In this document: positions 45,801 through 52,442 of the stretch, in pieces
How the letters are laid out: each line of letters starts with the position of its first letter
Numbering within the stretch: the stretch's first letter is position 1
Assembly (NCBI GenBank): GCA_949316235.1
Contig: OX438750.1
Location: 14,944,865-15,008,864, forward strand
DNA: 64,000 bases
Source of the DNA: Oegoconia quadripuncta
Taxonomy: Eukaryota; Arthropoda; Insecta; Lepidoptera; Autostichidae
Reading direction: 5' to 3'
Program-made: the position numbers and the translations under genes
The notes under the pieces: generated by a model
The model's input: only the letters and a program-made list of their open reading frames with translations
The model's database searches: none
Told to the model about the DNA's origin: nothing

Positions 45801-47262
45801 AATAATAATACACAACAACTTAATTTTGTAATGCATGTGTGTGCTACAGCAGTAAAAATAGCTCAGTGTATCAGATTGCTCATTTAGCAAAACATTGATT
45901 TTCAGCTATCCCCTGAAGCTATCTAAAGATATTCATAGTGATAATTTACATTACATTTTTTGGCCGTCTCCTGTCGATATGAAGGTTACATCCTGTGCCG
46001 CAATAGTAAAGGGCGACCAAGTGCGTCTCAGACCACATCTAGTAGGGTTCCGTAGTGATTAACATTTTTTAATACAAAATTCCACTGCTGTTACTCCGGT
46101 TGTTTCACACAGGGATGTTCAATATTCCAGATGGGTGCGATCTCATACTTGTCAAACTTGGTATCATAAATTCCGTTGTCTTCTAATGTTATCTGGTATC
46201 CGGAGAAGTGCGTTCTTTTCAATTAGGTATTTATTTAGCATTTTATTCATTTCTTATTTTGTCGTGAGCATATATTAGCAGCAGGAAGGCAGCTAATACT
46301 TTTCTCAAAAGTTTATTATACACATTTCAAAAATAGCTGTTAGTTGGGGTTGGGGACACAATCCTAAAAGTGACTAGTAATTAAGAAAGTACTTAATACA
46401 ACCGGCAATATTTTGGTAAGACCTACTTAACAATACTAACACGATGGTCTATCCATCAGTTCCCAAAGTGGTCCAGGTGGATCCCCAGGGGTCCACGGGA
46501 GACTCGACGGGGGTAGACCCCCCGTCTGGCGTGACAAAAAAATGGGGGTTAACAATTCGTAAGCGGAGGTCCACGAAAATTTATCTGCTTTCGATAGTGA
46601 AGAAATAAATTGTTGGCTTGACTTCACCTATCAATGTAGACAGGTATTATTTTAAGCAGCTCAGCGACTGTTACTTGTAGAAATTTGTATATTCCATATT
46701 CAGTACAACGCCAATTTCCATAGTTAGATCCAATGTTCACATGTTTTGTCGAGTTTTGGGAATATGGTAGAAATGTAGCTGCAGGTTGTCCATCGGTACC
46801 AACTAAATTGTGAAAATGTTCTATGAGATAAAAAGTTTGGGAACCTCTGGGCTAGGCGAATAAAAAAACTCTTCTCTGTATGGGAGTTTTATTCCACAAT
46901 TTCGTCTTTATAGCACTAGCTAGCTTACGTGGTTAACCCTAAGAATGATGGCCCGAGACGATTGCAAAGATTGGAATTCTACACACTTTTTGTTTTCATT
47001 TCAGGAAAGCGAAACCAACATAACACAATACTTGTCACCTATATATTCGAAAAACGATTACATCCCCGGCACTAACATCAGAAAGGGAACGTTGAAAACG
47101 GACAACAATACTAACAGTGCCAAGGAAAGCCCAAGCACGTCGAATGGTAATGGAAATAGCCTTAGTGGTAATGATACTGGGTGTGGTGATATAAGTAACA
47201 TAGATGAAATGTTTTTTAACGATGACGAGGACGATGAATTGTTAGCTAATTTGGATTTATGA
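24871..47262 (+). CDS. Marcal1: SMARCAL1-type annealing helicase (Marcal1), 14 exons
   Basis: Exons, all with GT..AG borders and matching phases: 24871-25240, 26007-26122, 27063-27163, 27363-27497, 28728-28833, 32889-32972, 33973-34153, 39103-39253, 40426-40590, 41225-41381, 42490-42621, 44639-44764, 45494-45553, 47005-47262. They give 713 residues. The N-terminus [15 protein letters not shown] resembles the RPA-binding motif. A HARP domain spans about 85-162 ([20 protein letters not shown]). SNF2 ATPase: DDMGLGKT (209-216), DESH (305-308), LLSGTPA (333-339), [19 protein letters not shown], and [11 protein letters not shown] (570-580). The C-terminus is acidic ([16 protein letters not shown]). 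Family role: a nuclear enzyme that rewinds RPA-coated single strands at stalled forks, without DNA-unwinding activity. The introns (up to about 5 kb) are packed with transposons. Small exon-end errors are possible, but the open frame across all joins argues against them. Confidence 0.93.
25543..25815 (+). mobile_element. C-terminal fragment of a non-LTR ORF in intron 1
   Basis: Reads [33 protein letters not shown], the Cys/His motif that closes many insect non-LTR ORF2 proteins. Nothing else of the element is recognisable. Confidence 0.55.
26820..26940 (-). mobile_element. Partial MITE in intron 2
   Basis: Matches, in reverse, the element at 54893-55040 (CTATTACATAATTTCATC, CATGTGATTGGTTG). 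The inner half is followed by hairpin sequence instead of the second terminal repeat. Confidence 0.5.
26954..27039. repeat. Perfect 86-bp palindrome next to SMARCAL1 exon 3
   Basis: Two perfectly complementary 42-base arms (26954-26995 and 26998-27039) with only GT between them. It ends 23 bases before exon 3 (27063). A smaller hairpin with an 18-bp stem and the same GT loop lies just upstream, about 26900-26937. Confidence 0.9.
27540..27800 (+). repeat. Interspersed repeat (CACCCCCTGTCACGTGTGC family), intron 4
   Basis: Shares blocks such as GGCTCACCCCCTGTCACGTG and AATGTTTGGAACACCC with 33590-33850 and part of 42780-42860. It has no coding potential; it is a SINE or retroposon 3' region of unknown type. 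Confidence 0.5.
27890..28055 (-). mobile_element. Partial MITE of the TTACCGTAAGGAAAAAA family
   Basis: One terminal repeat and some interior of the element that is complete at 31954-32243; the terminal base block is TTTTCTTACGGTAA at about 28035-28047. Confidence 0.55.
28444..28680 (+). mobile_element. RTE-like non-LTR 3' end fragment in intron 4
   Basis: Translation gives [17 protein letters not shown] and a final [16 protein letters not shown] end, followed by CCCCAAATAAATTGGGAC. This is the C-terminal/3' signature of RTE-type elements common in Lepidoptera. Confidence 0.55.
29100..29457. other. AT-rich intron 5 DNA and 3' UTR of the following RT element
   Basis: Very AT-rich. The part nearest 29457 (ATAAAATCTAATTATAAG-type sequence) is probably the 3' UTR of the minus-strand element; the exact 3' end was not found. 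Confidence 0.35.
29458..31755 (-). pseudogene. Non-LTR reverse transcriptase ORF2, 5'-truncated, in SMARCAL1 intron 5
   Basis: An open frame of 765 codons without internal stops. It begins in the end of the APE endonuclease ([13 protein letters not shown]), then [84 protein letters not shown], and a CR1/Jockey-like C-terminus. There is no RNase H. The second Asp usual in motif A (AFD) is His here, although the catalytic first Asp (LDLS) and the ADD pair are present. The endonuclease and ORF1 are missing, so it is a dead-on-arrival copy, yet young enough to keep a long open frame. It lies antisense to the host gene. Confidence 0.8.
31780..31953 (+). mobile_element. tRNA-derived SINE fragment
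   Basis: Contains the B-box-like GTTCGAATCCC (31869-31879) and the conserved stretch TGTGTGATGAAAACGAACATTTATTCCCGAG, which recurs in the copies at 32463 and 51123. A MITE begins where it stops. Confidence 0.55.
31954..32243. mobile_element. MITE with about 100-bp inverted repeats (TTACCG ends)
   Basis: Left end TTACCGTAAGGAAAAAAATAG; right end is the imperfect complement ending CTTTCGGTAA. The inner repeat blocks (AGTTTATTTTTTTTCAAAAACG and its complement) continue the symmetry. Related copies are at 59385-59735, 27890-28055 and a fragment near 40699-40745. It has no coding capacity. Confidence 0.65.
32463..32720 (+). mobile_element. tRNA-derived SINE (GACGACCGATTGGTG family)
   Basis: The tRNA-like head has an A-box-like TTGGTGTAGTGGATAG and a perfect B box GGTTCGAATCC (32531-32541). 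The body ends near TGTAAGTGCCTCAAATATT. A nearly identical copy is at 51123-51376. It is not a tRNA gene: no cloverleaf-closing acceptor arm is formed. Confidence 0.75.
33004..33180 (-). mobile_element. Helitron fragment (Lep1-like), inverted
   Basis: Starts on the plus strand with CTAGCTTTCCGCC, the complement of the CTAG-ended 3' terminus with its upstream GC hairpin. It is truncated toward the other end and directly abuts a second copy in opposite orientation. Confidence 0.6.
33182..33345 (+). mobile_element. Helitron fragment (Lep1-like), 5' part
   Basis: Begins TCTAACTAATATTATAAATG, the typical 5' end preceded by A. It lacks the 3' CTAG terminus. Confidence 0.6.
33590..33850 (+). repeat. 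Interspersed repeat, intron 6 (same family as 27540)
   Basis: Contains CCGTGGGTGTCGTAAAAGGC, CACCCCCTGTCACGTGTGC and a tail with GATCGTGACG. No protein. It ends about 120 bases before exon 7. Confidence 0.5.
34479..36598 (+). mobile_element. Complete mariner element with 268-bp inverted repeats
   Basis: A 2120-bp element between TA dinucleotides (34477-34478 and 36599-36600) in SMARCAL1 intron 7. Inverted repeats 34479-34746 and 36331-36598 differ at only a few positions. Such high arm identity and the intact transposase frame indicate a recent insertion that may still be able to move. The ends read CAGGGCGTCCCAAAG, close to the 14894-15934 copy. Confidence 0.9.
35191..36252 (+). CDS. Mariner-type transposase, apparently intact
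   Basis: 353 residues from ATG to TAA without interruption. The N-terminal half has helix-turn-helix regions (about 1-60 and 75-120, [20 protein letters not shown]). Catalytic triad: D156 (WTDESNF), D246 ([10 protein letters not shown]) and D287 (TPLDFFFWG). The second and third Asp are 40 residues apart, near the DD41D subgroup rather than classical DD34D. Enzymes of this family cut out the element and insert it at TA. The start at 35191 follows an AT-rich leader (GCGAACATGGC). It lies in sense orientation inside a SMARCAL1 intron, so it could be transcribed passively. Confidence 0.88.
   Translation: MAYQVSFDLMEAYFLNDKDISRSLRWYGVKYPDRQIPSRKVLKRLVNNLKTLGRFDKRPREPQQENHTINDEELGILIYFSAFPKASVREGEHEIGVSKSKIHRVLKKHGFKSYVEGRLVQKLLPGDTERRKNFCLDIQARLLEDPNFLDNIIWTDESNFSNNGMYNRNNNRIWSKENPLRVTETNNQVRFSLNCWCGLLKNRVFLIHFYQGTLNTEKYLGILLILRDKIRNHSAAEQENLIFQQDGAPAHNSRRAADFLNECFPTRIGTNGPIRWPARSPDLTPLDFFFWGYVKDMLYKKRYENVGELQTELCHITSSVHHKMIRKSTGSGLIKRLAICVRQEGSHFEHLIN
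36706..37044 (+). mobile_element. tRNA-derived SINE with poly(A) (CCTCCGTGGCTCAATG family)
   Basis: The tRNA-like head CCTCCGTGGCTCAATG is followed by the B box GGTTCGATCCC (36758-36768), a conserved body (GGTCAGTACGCTTCCACC) and an A tail at 37027-37045. Other copies: 37841-38091 (-), 40824-41137 (+), 56331-56600 (-). Confidence 0.8.
37300..37500 (+). mobile_element. tRNA-derived SINE (TTTGGTGCAGTGGTTAG family)
   Basis: Head TTTGGTGCAGTGGTTAGAAA, B-box-like GGTCCGAATCCC, then GGGGCATATGTTTGTGTGATG. Related copies on the minus strand are at 55689-55965 and 62966-63235. Confidence 0.7.
37841..38091 (-). mobile_element. tRNA-derived SINE, inverted copy in intron 7
   Basis: Reverse complement of the 36706 family. 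It begins with the 3' body (CTTGACCTCAATCACGATG) and ends at the tRNA-like head (GAGCCACTGAGACGG). It forms an inverted pair with 36706-37044. Confidence 0.75.
38240..39000. other. Intron 7 DNA with repeat fragments
   Basis: Holds a sequence resembling a retroposon 3' end (ATAAGAATAGTTTATTATGAACG) near 38280, about 400 bases of unassigned DNA, and a SINE-type 3' block at 38870-38990 (CTCTTCCAGTGAGAGG..CCCCAACAGTGGGGACATG). No coding exon. Confidence 0.4.
39379..40110. other. Intron 8 DNA with retroposon 3' remnants
   Basis: Starts with a GATA microsatellite (39381-39396) followed by a retroposon-type 3' end. The CACTGATTTTCAGCTAGTGCCC block resembles part of 45850-45920. The rest is AT-rich and unassigned. 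Confidence 0.35.
40824..41137 (+). mobile_element. tRNA-derived SINE in intron 9
   Basis: Copy of the 36706 family lacking the first bases of the head. The B box GGTTCGATCCC and the whole body are present; it ends in a short A run about 90 bases before exon 10. Confidence 0.75.
41405..41690 (-). mobile_element. CR1-like retrotransposon 3' end in intron 10
   Basis: Minus strand encodes the RT C-terminus ([22 protein letters not shown]) and its 3' UTR. The block from CACAAAGCTGACTCCCCAG on is nearly identical to 56955-57220. Confidence 0.65.
41700..42260. other. Intron 10 DNA with RTE-type remnants
   Basis: Fragments read [14 protein letters not shown] on the minus or plus strand near 41820-41880 and [20 protein letters not shown] near 42100-42170. 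The CCCCAAATAAATTGGGATT end is at 42217-42235. These look like two decayed RTE 3' pieces. Confidence 0.4.
42390..42477 (+). mobile_element. Retrotransposon 3' tail adjoining the SMARCAL1 exon 11 acceptor
   Basis: The plus strand matches, in reverse, the 3' UTR of the CR1-like element at 50355-50440 (TCTGACTATTT..GTACCCTGTGTACCTACAAAATAAAGC). It includes an AATAAA at 42458-42463. Its TTTTTGATTT tail runs into the pyrimidine tract of the exon 11 acceptor (exon at 42490). Confidence 0.65.
42640..43130. other. Intron 11 DNA with repeat fragment
   Basis: 42780-42860 carries the CTTCCCGTGGGGATTGTAAAAG block of the 27540/33590 repeat family. The rest has no recognised content. Confidence 0.35.
43150..43330 (-). 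mobile_element. Retroposon 3' end with AATC tail
   Basis: An AATC microsatellite followed by ACTCTTTATTGCACAATTAAC and GCGATCTCTTCCAGGCAAAC, a 3' UTR common in lepidopteran RTE-like elements. A decayed relative is at 61670-61830. Confidence 0.5.
43690..44616 (-). mobile_element. Non-LTR RT C-terminal fragment within a possible DNA element
   Basis: Minus strand about 44494-44110 reads [17 protein letters not shown] and [20 protein letters not shown], a CR1/Jockey-like RT C-terminus with shifts. The outer ends share CAGTGGCGTGC (43697) and its complement (44608-44616), which could be the terminal repeats of a DNA element around it. No matching target duplication was seen. Confidence 0.45.
45134..45370 (+). 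mobile_element. Helitron, complete non-autonomous (Lep1-like)
   Basis: Starts TCTAACTAATATTATAAA and ends GGCGGAAAGCTAG followed by T, with a GC-rich hairpin just inside the 3' end and no target duplication. These are Helitron hallmarks. Similar copies are at 58291-58519, 61301-61506, 63524-63779 and 33004-33345. Confidence 0.75.
45690..46430. other. Intron 13 DNA with retroposon remnants
   Basis: 45704-45745 shows a GATA-type tail followed by AAAGCCTTTATTATTTCCAC, a non-LTR 3' end. The TTGATTTTCAGCTATCCCC block resembles 39550. The remainder is unassigned. Confidence 0.35.
46450..46855. mobile_element. Possible hAT-type MITE in intron 13
   Basis: Left end CAGTTCCCAAAGTGGTCC (from about 46458) and the complement of the right end CAGAGGTTCCCAAACTTTTT (to about 46852) resemble hAT terminal repeats. 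An 8-bp duplication is not clear. No protein. Confidence 0.45.
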
Positions 47263-47576
47263 TTATTGTTCCCTGTTCTAGAATATCTGAACAGTGTTCT
47301 GGAAACTTGTATAAAGTGAAGCCTCATTCCTAGGCGCTTGTCAGTACAGCAATCTACCAGTTTGCTTAAGATTAATGTTTACACTATCTTGGATGCTAAA
47401 TGTCGCGGTTACTATCCAAATATTTAAACATTGTGACGCGTTCTTACTGTGATTTGGTTTATTACATCTATCAACAATATGGTTGGAGTTTTGGGAACGC
47501 TAGCTTTATCTTAAAATGGCTTATGGAGCTATTGAATTTAAAAAAACAGCCACAGGGACCAGCGCAGCGTTATTAA
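47263..47576 (+). other. SMARCAL1 3' flank
   Basis: About 310 bases between the SMARCAL1 stop codon and the fold-back element. It should contain the 3' UTR end, but no canonical AATAAA is present, so a variant signal or a signal inside the fold-back element may be used. Confidence 0.35.
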
Positions 47577-48601
47577 TTATAGTCCGGGTCCTATTGCAAG
47601 CTATTGTATGGAGACCCTGCAGATTGTGACCAAAGCATGAAACTTGGTACGGTTGTAGCCCAGGTCAAATTGAGCAGATTAAGCCCTGGCCCCACCAGAT
47701 CCGGCCACGGGTGGGGGAGGGGGGGGTGGTTGAAGACCGCTCACGCCGCTCCGCAAACAAAAAATTCTGACGCCTCGAGACTAAATACGAGACCGTGTTT
47801 GGTGTCATTTTCGTATAAATTGGGGATGAGGAATTCATATTTGAAGTTTTCGTAATACCTCTCCTTACAAAAAAAATTTTTTTTTGAAGGAAACGTGAAA
47901 TTTAGAAGTATTATATTTCTGTTTGAATAAGCGTAACTATAAAATAGGTAAGTTGTCATACAAACAAAAAATACTGATTTATAATATGACTACTCTAGTT
48001 TGTAAAAATATATAATTTATATATATTTATTATATAAATGAGACCAGAAAAAAATCCAAAGCGTCGCGCGGCGTAGAGGTCGAACGAGAGTTGTTGAAGT
48101 TCGCTCGGCCAACCAAAAATTCTAAGACCGTGTTTAATTTCCTTTTCTTAAATATTAACGATGAGACATTACTATTTGAAGTTTGCCTTTTAATACAGTA
48201 AATTGACATTTTAATAGAAAGGTGTAAGTTAGATGAATTATTTTTTATTTGAATAAATGTAACTTTAAAATTGGTTAGTATTGGTAATCATAAAAAAAAT
48301 AATTTATAGTATTACTTTTCTTGTTTAAAATAAAAATATAATTTAAATATAATTATTACATAAATGATTCCAGAGAAAAGTACGAAACACTACGCGGCGG
48401 GGAAATCAAAAGGCGCGACACACTAAATGGTTTAAAATTGTATCCTGTTCTGGTTAATTTTAAATTGATTTTAAAGTATTTTTATATATGATAAATAATC
48501 ATAATATTAATTATCATTGTATAGATTATAATATTACAGTAGGTATACTTAAAACATTATACAACAGCAGTACTAAATAACAGAAACACACATATTCATA
48601 C

Positions 48602-49277
48602 ATGTATCTTTATTCCCTATGTCTGCAACTGCACAAACACAGTTCAGTGCAATTCAGCCCTTGTTTTTTACAACTGCATCTATTACTGCATTCCTGTTTG
48701 CATTTGCAGCGTACAAGCTCTAAACAAGCACGCGCAGCAACAGGTGCAGTTGTCCAGTGTGGCACCCAGATAATGTCAACAGTCTTCCAGCCCCAGTCTT
48801 CAGGACTTGGTAAATTTTGATGAGCTACCGTTTGCCCCCACACAAACACTCCTTGATATACAGCCCTTTTCAAATGCTGGTGGAGAGCATCTGCAGTTGG
48901 TGGAATGTGCTCCAACTGTCGGTCTTTTTCGTGAATAAATGTTTTCTGCATTCGTTGACTTTTTCAAATTTACTGGATCTAAAATTACAGATGTGAGCGC
49001 TTTTAATTATATTCTATTGAGTAAGTTCTGAAATAAAAAAGATCAAAAAGGGATTTACCTATCGTAAAGAGCTACCACGTACTTTTGTATAATAGAAATA
49101 CATTGATCGTCTATTTGTCTTGACGACGTCAGCACTTGGAAAGCACTTGTCACCTCCGGGTAGGCTTTCCAACTTCGAAAGCAGTTTTTTTACCTCTGCC
49201 ATGGAATGCCGATACTGTGTCGCATCCAGTAAATGCGTGAAACAGCGGCAGTACATTCGCCTTGGCTGGTCCTAAAA
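48602..49277 (-). pseudogene. CXC/CRC-domain coding fragment, left arm
   Basis: Read on the minus strand from 49277. First a segment PLFHAFTGCDTVSAFHGRGKK, whose GCD..GxGKK pattern resembles the helix-hairpin-helix of XPG/FEN-type nucleases. It runs to VVALYDR and an intron-like GTAAAT..TTTCAG. Then, after a frameshift, come RQLEHIPPTADALHQHLKR, WGWKTVDIIWVPHWTT and the Cys-rich CKCKQECSNRCSCKKQGLNC, a tesmin/CXC-like repeat, ending near 48610. Proteins with this order are widespread in arthropods and cnidarians, but I cannot name their function. It is a remnant, not a full gene. Confidence 0.6.
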
Positions 49278-49514
49278 AACACACACCTATATATTAATAA
49301 GATCTGTCGACACTGACGTTTTAGTTTTAGCAGTATCTTGTGTGTTCAAATATCCTCAGCTGGAGAAGCTTTACGTCCACCTTGGAACTGGAAATAAACA
49401 TCAATTTATCTCATGTCATGCAATCGTATCCGCATTAGGTTAAAGTTTCTTTATAATACACTAACTGTATTTTAATTGATAACATTAATACTTACATCTT
49501 AATCTTACTTAAAT

Positions 49515-50188
49515 TTTTTTAGGACCAGCCAAGGCGAATGTACTGCCGCTGTTTCACGCATTTACTGGATGCGACACAGTATCGGCATTCCATGGCAGAG
49601 GTAAAAAAACTGCTTTCGAACCTTGGAAAGCCTACCCGGGGGTGACAAGTGCTTTCCAAGTGCTGACGTCGTCAAGACAAATAGACGATCAATGTATTAT
49701 TTCTATTATACAAAAGTACGTGGTAGCTCTTTACGATAGGTAAATCCCTTTTTGATCTTTTTTATTTCAGAACTTACTCAATAGAATATAATTAAAAGCG
49801 CTCACATCTGTAATTTTAGATCCAGTAAATTTGAAAAAGTCAACGAATGCAGAAAACATTTATTCACGAAAAAGACCGACAGTTGGAGCACATTCCACCA
49901 ACTGCAGATGCTCTCCACCAGCATTTGAAAAGGGCTGTATATCAAGGAGTGTTTGTGTGGGGGCAAACGGTAGCTCATCAAAATTTACCAAGTCCTGAAG
50001 ACTGGGGCTGGAAGACTGTTGACATTATCTGGGTGCCACACTGGACAACTGCACCTGTTGCTGCGCGTGCTTGTTTAGAGCTTGTACGCTGCAAATGCAA
50101 ACAGGAGTGCAGTAATAGATGCAGTTGTAAAAAACAAGGGCTGAATTGCACTGAACTGTGTTTGTGCAGTGGCAGACATAGGGAATAA
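49515..50188 (+). pseudogene. CXC/CRC-domain coding fragment, right arm
   Basis: The inverted duplicate of 48602-49277, about 99% identical. It has the same GCDTVSAFHGRGKK segment (from about 49525), the same intron-like gap (about 49739-49770 onward) and the same frameshift before RQLEHIPPT; the Cys-rich end is at about 50085-50170. Differences include CCTTGG for GTTGG at 49622 and Gly for Cys at the last LCLCSGRH. Confidence 0.6.
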
Positions 50189-51122
50189 AGATACATGTAT
50201 GAATATGTGTGTTTCTGTTATTTAGTACTGCTGTTGTATAATGTTTTAAGTATTCCTACTGTAATATTGTAATCTATACAATGATAATTAATATTATGAT
50301 TATTTATCATATATAAAAATACTTTAAAATCAATCAAAATCAAAATCAAAATCAAAAAAATGCTTTATTTTGTAGGTACACAGGGTACACTTAAAATAGT
50401 CAGATTTTACATTTTTAAAGCTACTGCTTGTTCAAAAGGCAATTTTCCCCTGAGAAGAACAAGCAAGAAACTCGAGAGGTCGCTCTTTTTAAAAAAAGGT
50501 TTTTATATTACAAAATTATTATTTTATATTATAATATTTCATTATTAATTGTGAAATAGCCTGGTTATGCGAACGGGCTGGTTATGTCCATGATTGTTTA
50601 TCATCTAAATAATCTGATATTTTATAATATGCTTTCTTAATAAGTTTCTGTTTTATAGTATCTTTAAATTTATTGAAAGGAAGATTTTGTATATCAACAG
50701 GAACTTTATTGAAAAAGCGTATACATAACCCTTTGAATGAATTACTGACTTTGTGGAGGCGACTTATGTGACCTGCAAGTTTATCTTTATTTCTTGTATT
50801 GACATCATGTTTATCACTATTTTTCCTAAATGATGCTATATTTTTTTTGACATATATTAGATTTTCAAAAATGTACTGTGACGAAAAGGTTAGAATATTA
50901 TACTCTTTAAATCTGTCTCTAAGTGACACTGCAGGTCTCAATTGATAAATTGCGCGAACGGCTCGTTTTTGTAAAACAAAGATTGTATTGATATCCGCGG
51001 CATTTCCCCACAGCAAGATACCGTAAGACATCAGGCTATGGAAATAACTAAAATACATTCAGTGTACTAAGTATCGGGAATTTGTCAATAAAACAAAAAA
51101 TACAAATTATTCATCTACAATA

Positions 51123-51343
51123 TGACGACCGATTGGTGTAGTGGATAGTGACCCTATCAGCGAAACCAACGGTTGCGGGTTCGAATCCCGCGACGGGTAA
51201 ATGTTTGTGTGATGAATATGAACATTTATTCCTGAGTCATGGATGTTTATATAAATATTTATGTATGTTTATCCGTTATCTAGTTATCCATAGTACAAGC
51301 TTTGCTTAGTTTGGGACTAGATGATTGGTGTAAGTGTCCGAAA

Positions 51344-51376
<33 letters not shown>
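51123..51376 (+). mobile_element. tRNA-derived SINE inside the mariner
   Basis: Near-identical to 32463-32720: head GACGACCGATTGGTGTAGTG, B box GGTTCGAATCC (51178-51188), and an ATT microsatellite tail (about 51343-51376). Confidence 0.75.
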
Positions 51377-51379
51377 CTA

Positions 51380-52442
51380 AATTTATTTTATCGCCTTCAA
51401 AGTAGGCCCCATCGCTTGCAATACAACATCTCCACCGCTTCACCCAGTCTTCCATACATTTTTCATAGGCTATTTGCGGTATGGCCTTTAGCTCATTCAG
51501 CGAATTTTCTTTTATGGCTTCTATCGACTCAAAACGTTTTCCTCGAAGTGGTAATTTTAACTTGGGAAATAAAAAAAAGTCAGACGGAGCCATATCAGGT
51601 GAATACGGTGCTTGGTCGAGAACTTTTGTTGAATTTTTCGCTAAAAACTCTTTCACTATAATGGCTGTGTGTGATGGTGCATTATCATGGTGCAGCATCC
51701 ATGAGTTGTGTTGCCACAAATCTGGACGTTTTCGGCGGATACTCTCACGCAAACGCTTCATGACGCCTAAATAATATTCTTTATTCACTGTTTCTCCCTC
51801 TGGAAGGAATTCGGAGTGAACCACACCACGGTAGTCAAAAAAAACTGTCAGCATCACCTTGATTTTGGAGCGACTTTGCCGCGGTTTTTTGGGTTTCGGC
51901 TCGTTTTCGAGACGCCATTCTGAAGACTGTTGGCTTGTTTGCATGTCGTACTCATCAACCCATGTCTCGTCGCCAGTTATTATACGTTTCATAAAGGTCG
52001 GATCCGTAGAAGCTCGGGAAACCATGTCTTCAGCGACATGCTTTCGCTGCGCTTTTTGAACAAAATTGAGCTCTTTTGGAACTAGTCGAGCGGCGACGCG
52101 TTTCATGCCTAAAATGTCAATGAGAATGTTGTGGACGGACTTAAAAGATATGTTAACCTCACTAGCCAACTCTCTCAGACTCATACGTCGATTTTCGAGC
52201 ACTAGCTTCTTGATTCTGTCGATGTTTTCTTTGGTCGTAGCGGTTGAAGGTCTACCAGAACGAGGCAAGTCTACTACTACTTCTCGGCCTTCTTTAAAAG
52301 CCTTATACCATTCATAAGCCCTTGTTTTCGATATACACGATTCGCCGTAAGTATTTCGCAACATTTTTAGTGATTCACCACATGAAATATCATTTGAAAC
52401 ACAAAATTTAAGGCACACTCTTTGTTCAACAATATTTTCCAT
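51380..52442 (-). CDS. Mariner transposase, stop codon displaced by SINE
   Basis: From ATG at 52442. The N-terminal helix-turn-helix (KAFKEGREVVVDLPRSGRPS) is followed by catalytic ITGDETWVDEYD, HHDNAPSHTA and YSPDMAPSDFFLFPKLK, with 34 residues between the second and third Asp (DD34D). About 355 residues to the natural-looking end GDKINL. There the ATT tail of the inserted SINE replaces the stop, so the frame reads on as an Asn run and ends inside the SINE at 51306. The catalytic residues are all present. Confidence 0.8.

Noticed and set aside
51306..51661. Plus-strand 119-codon frame with a Tyr run
   Set aside because: A translation of the SINE's ATT tail and of the antisense mariner.
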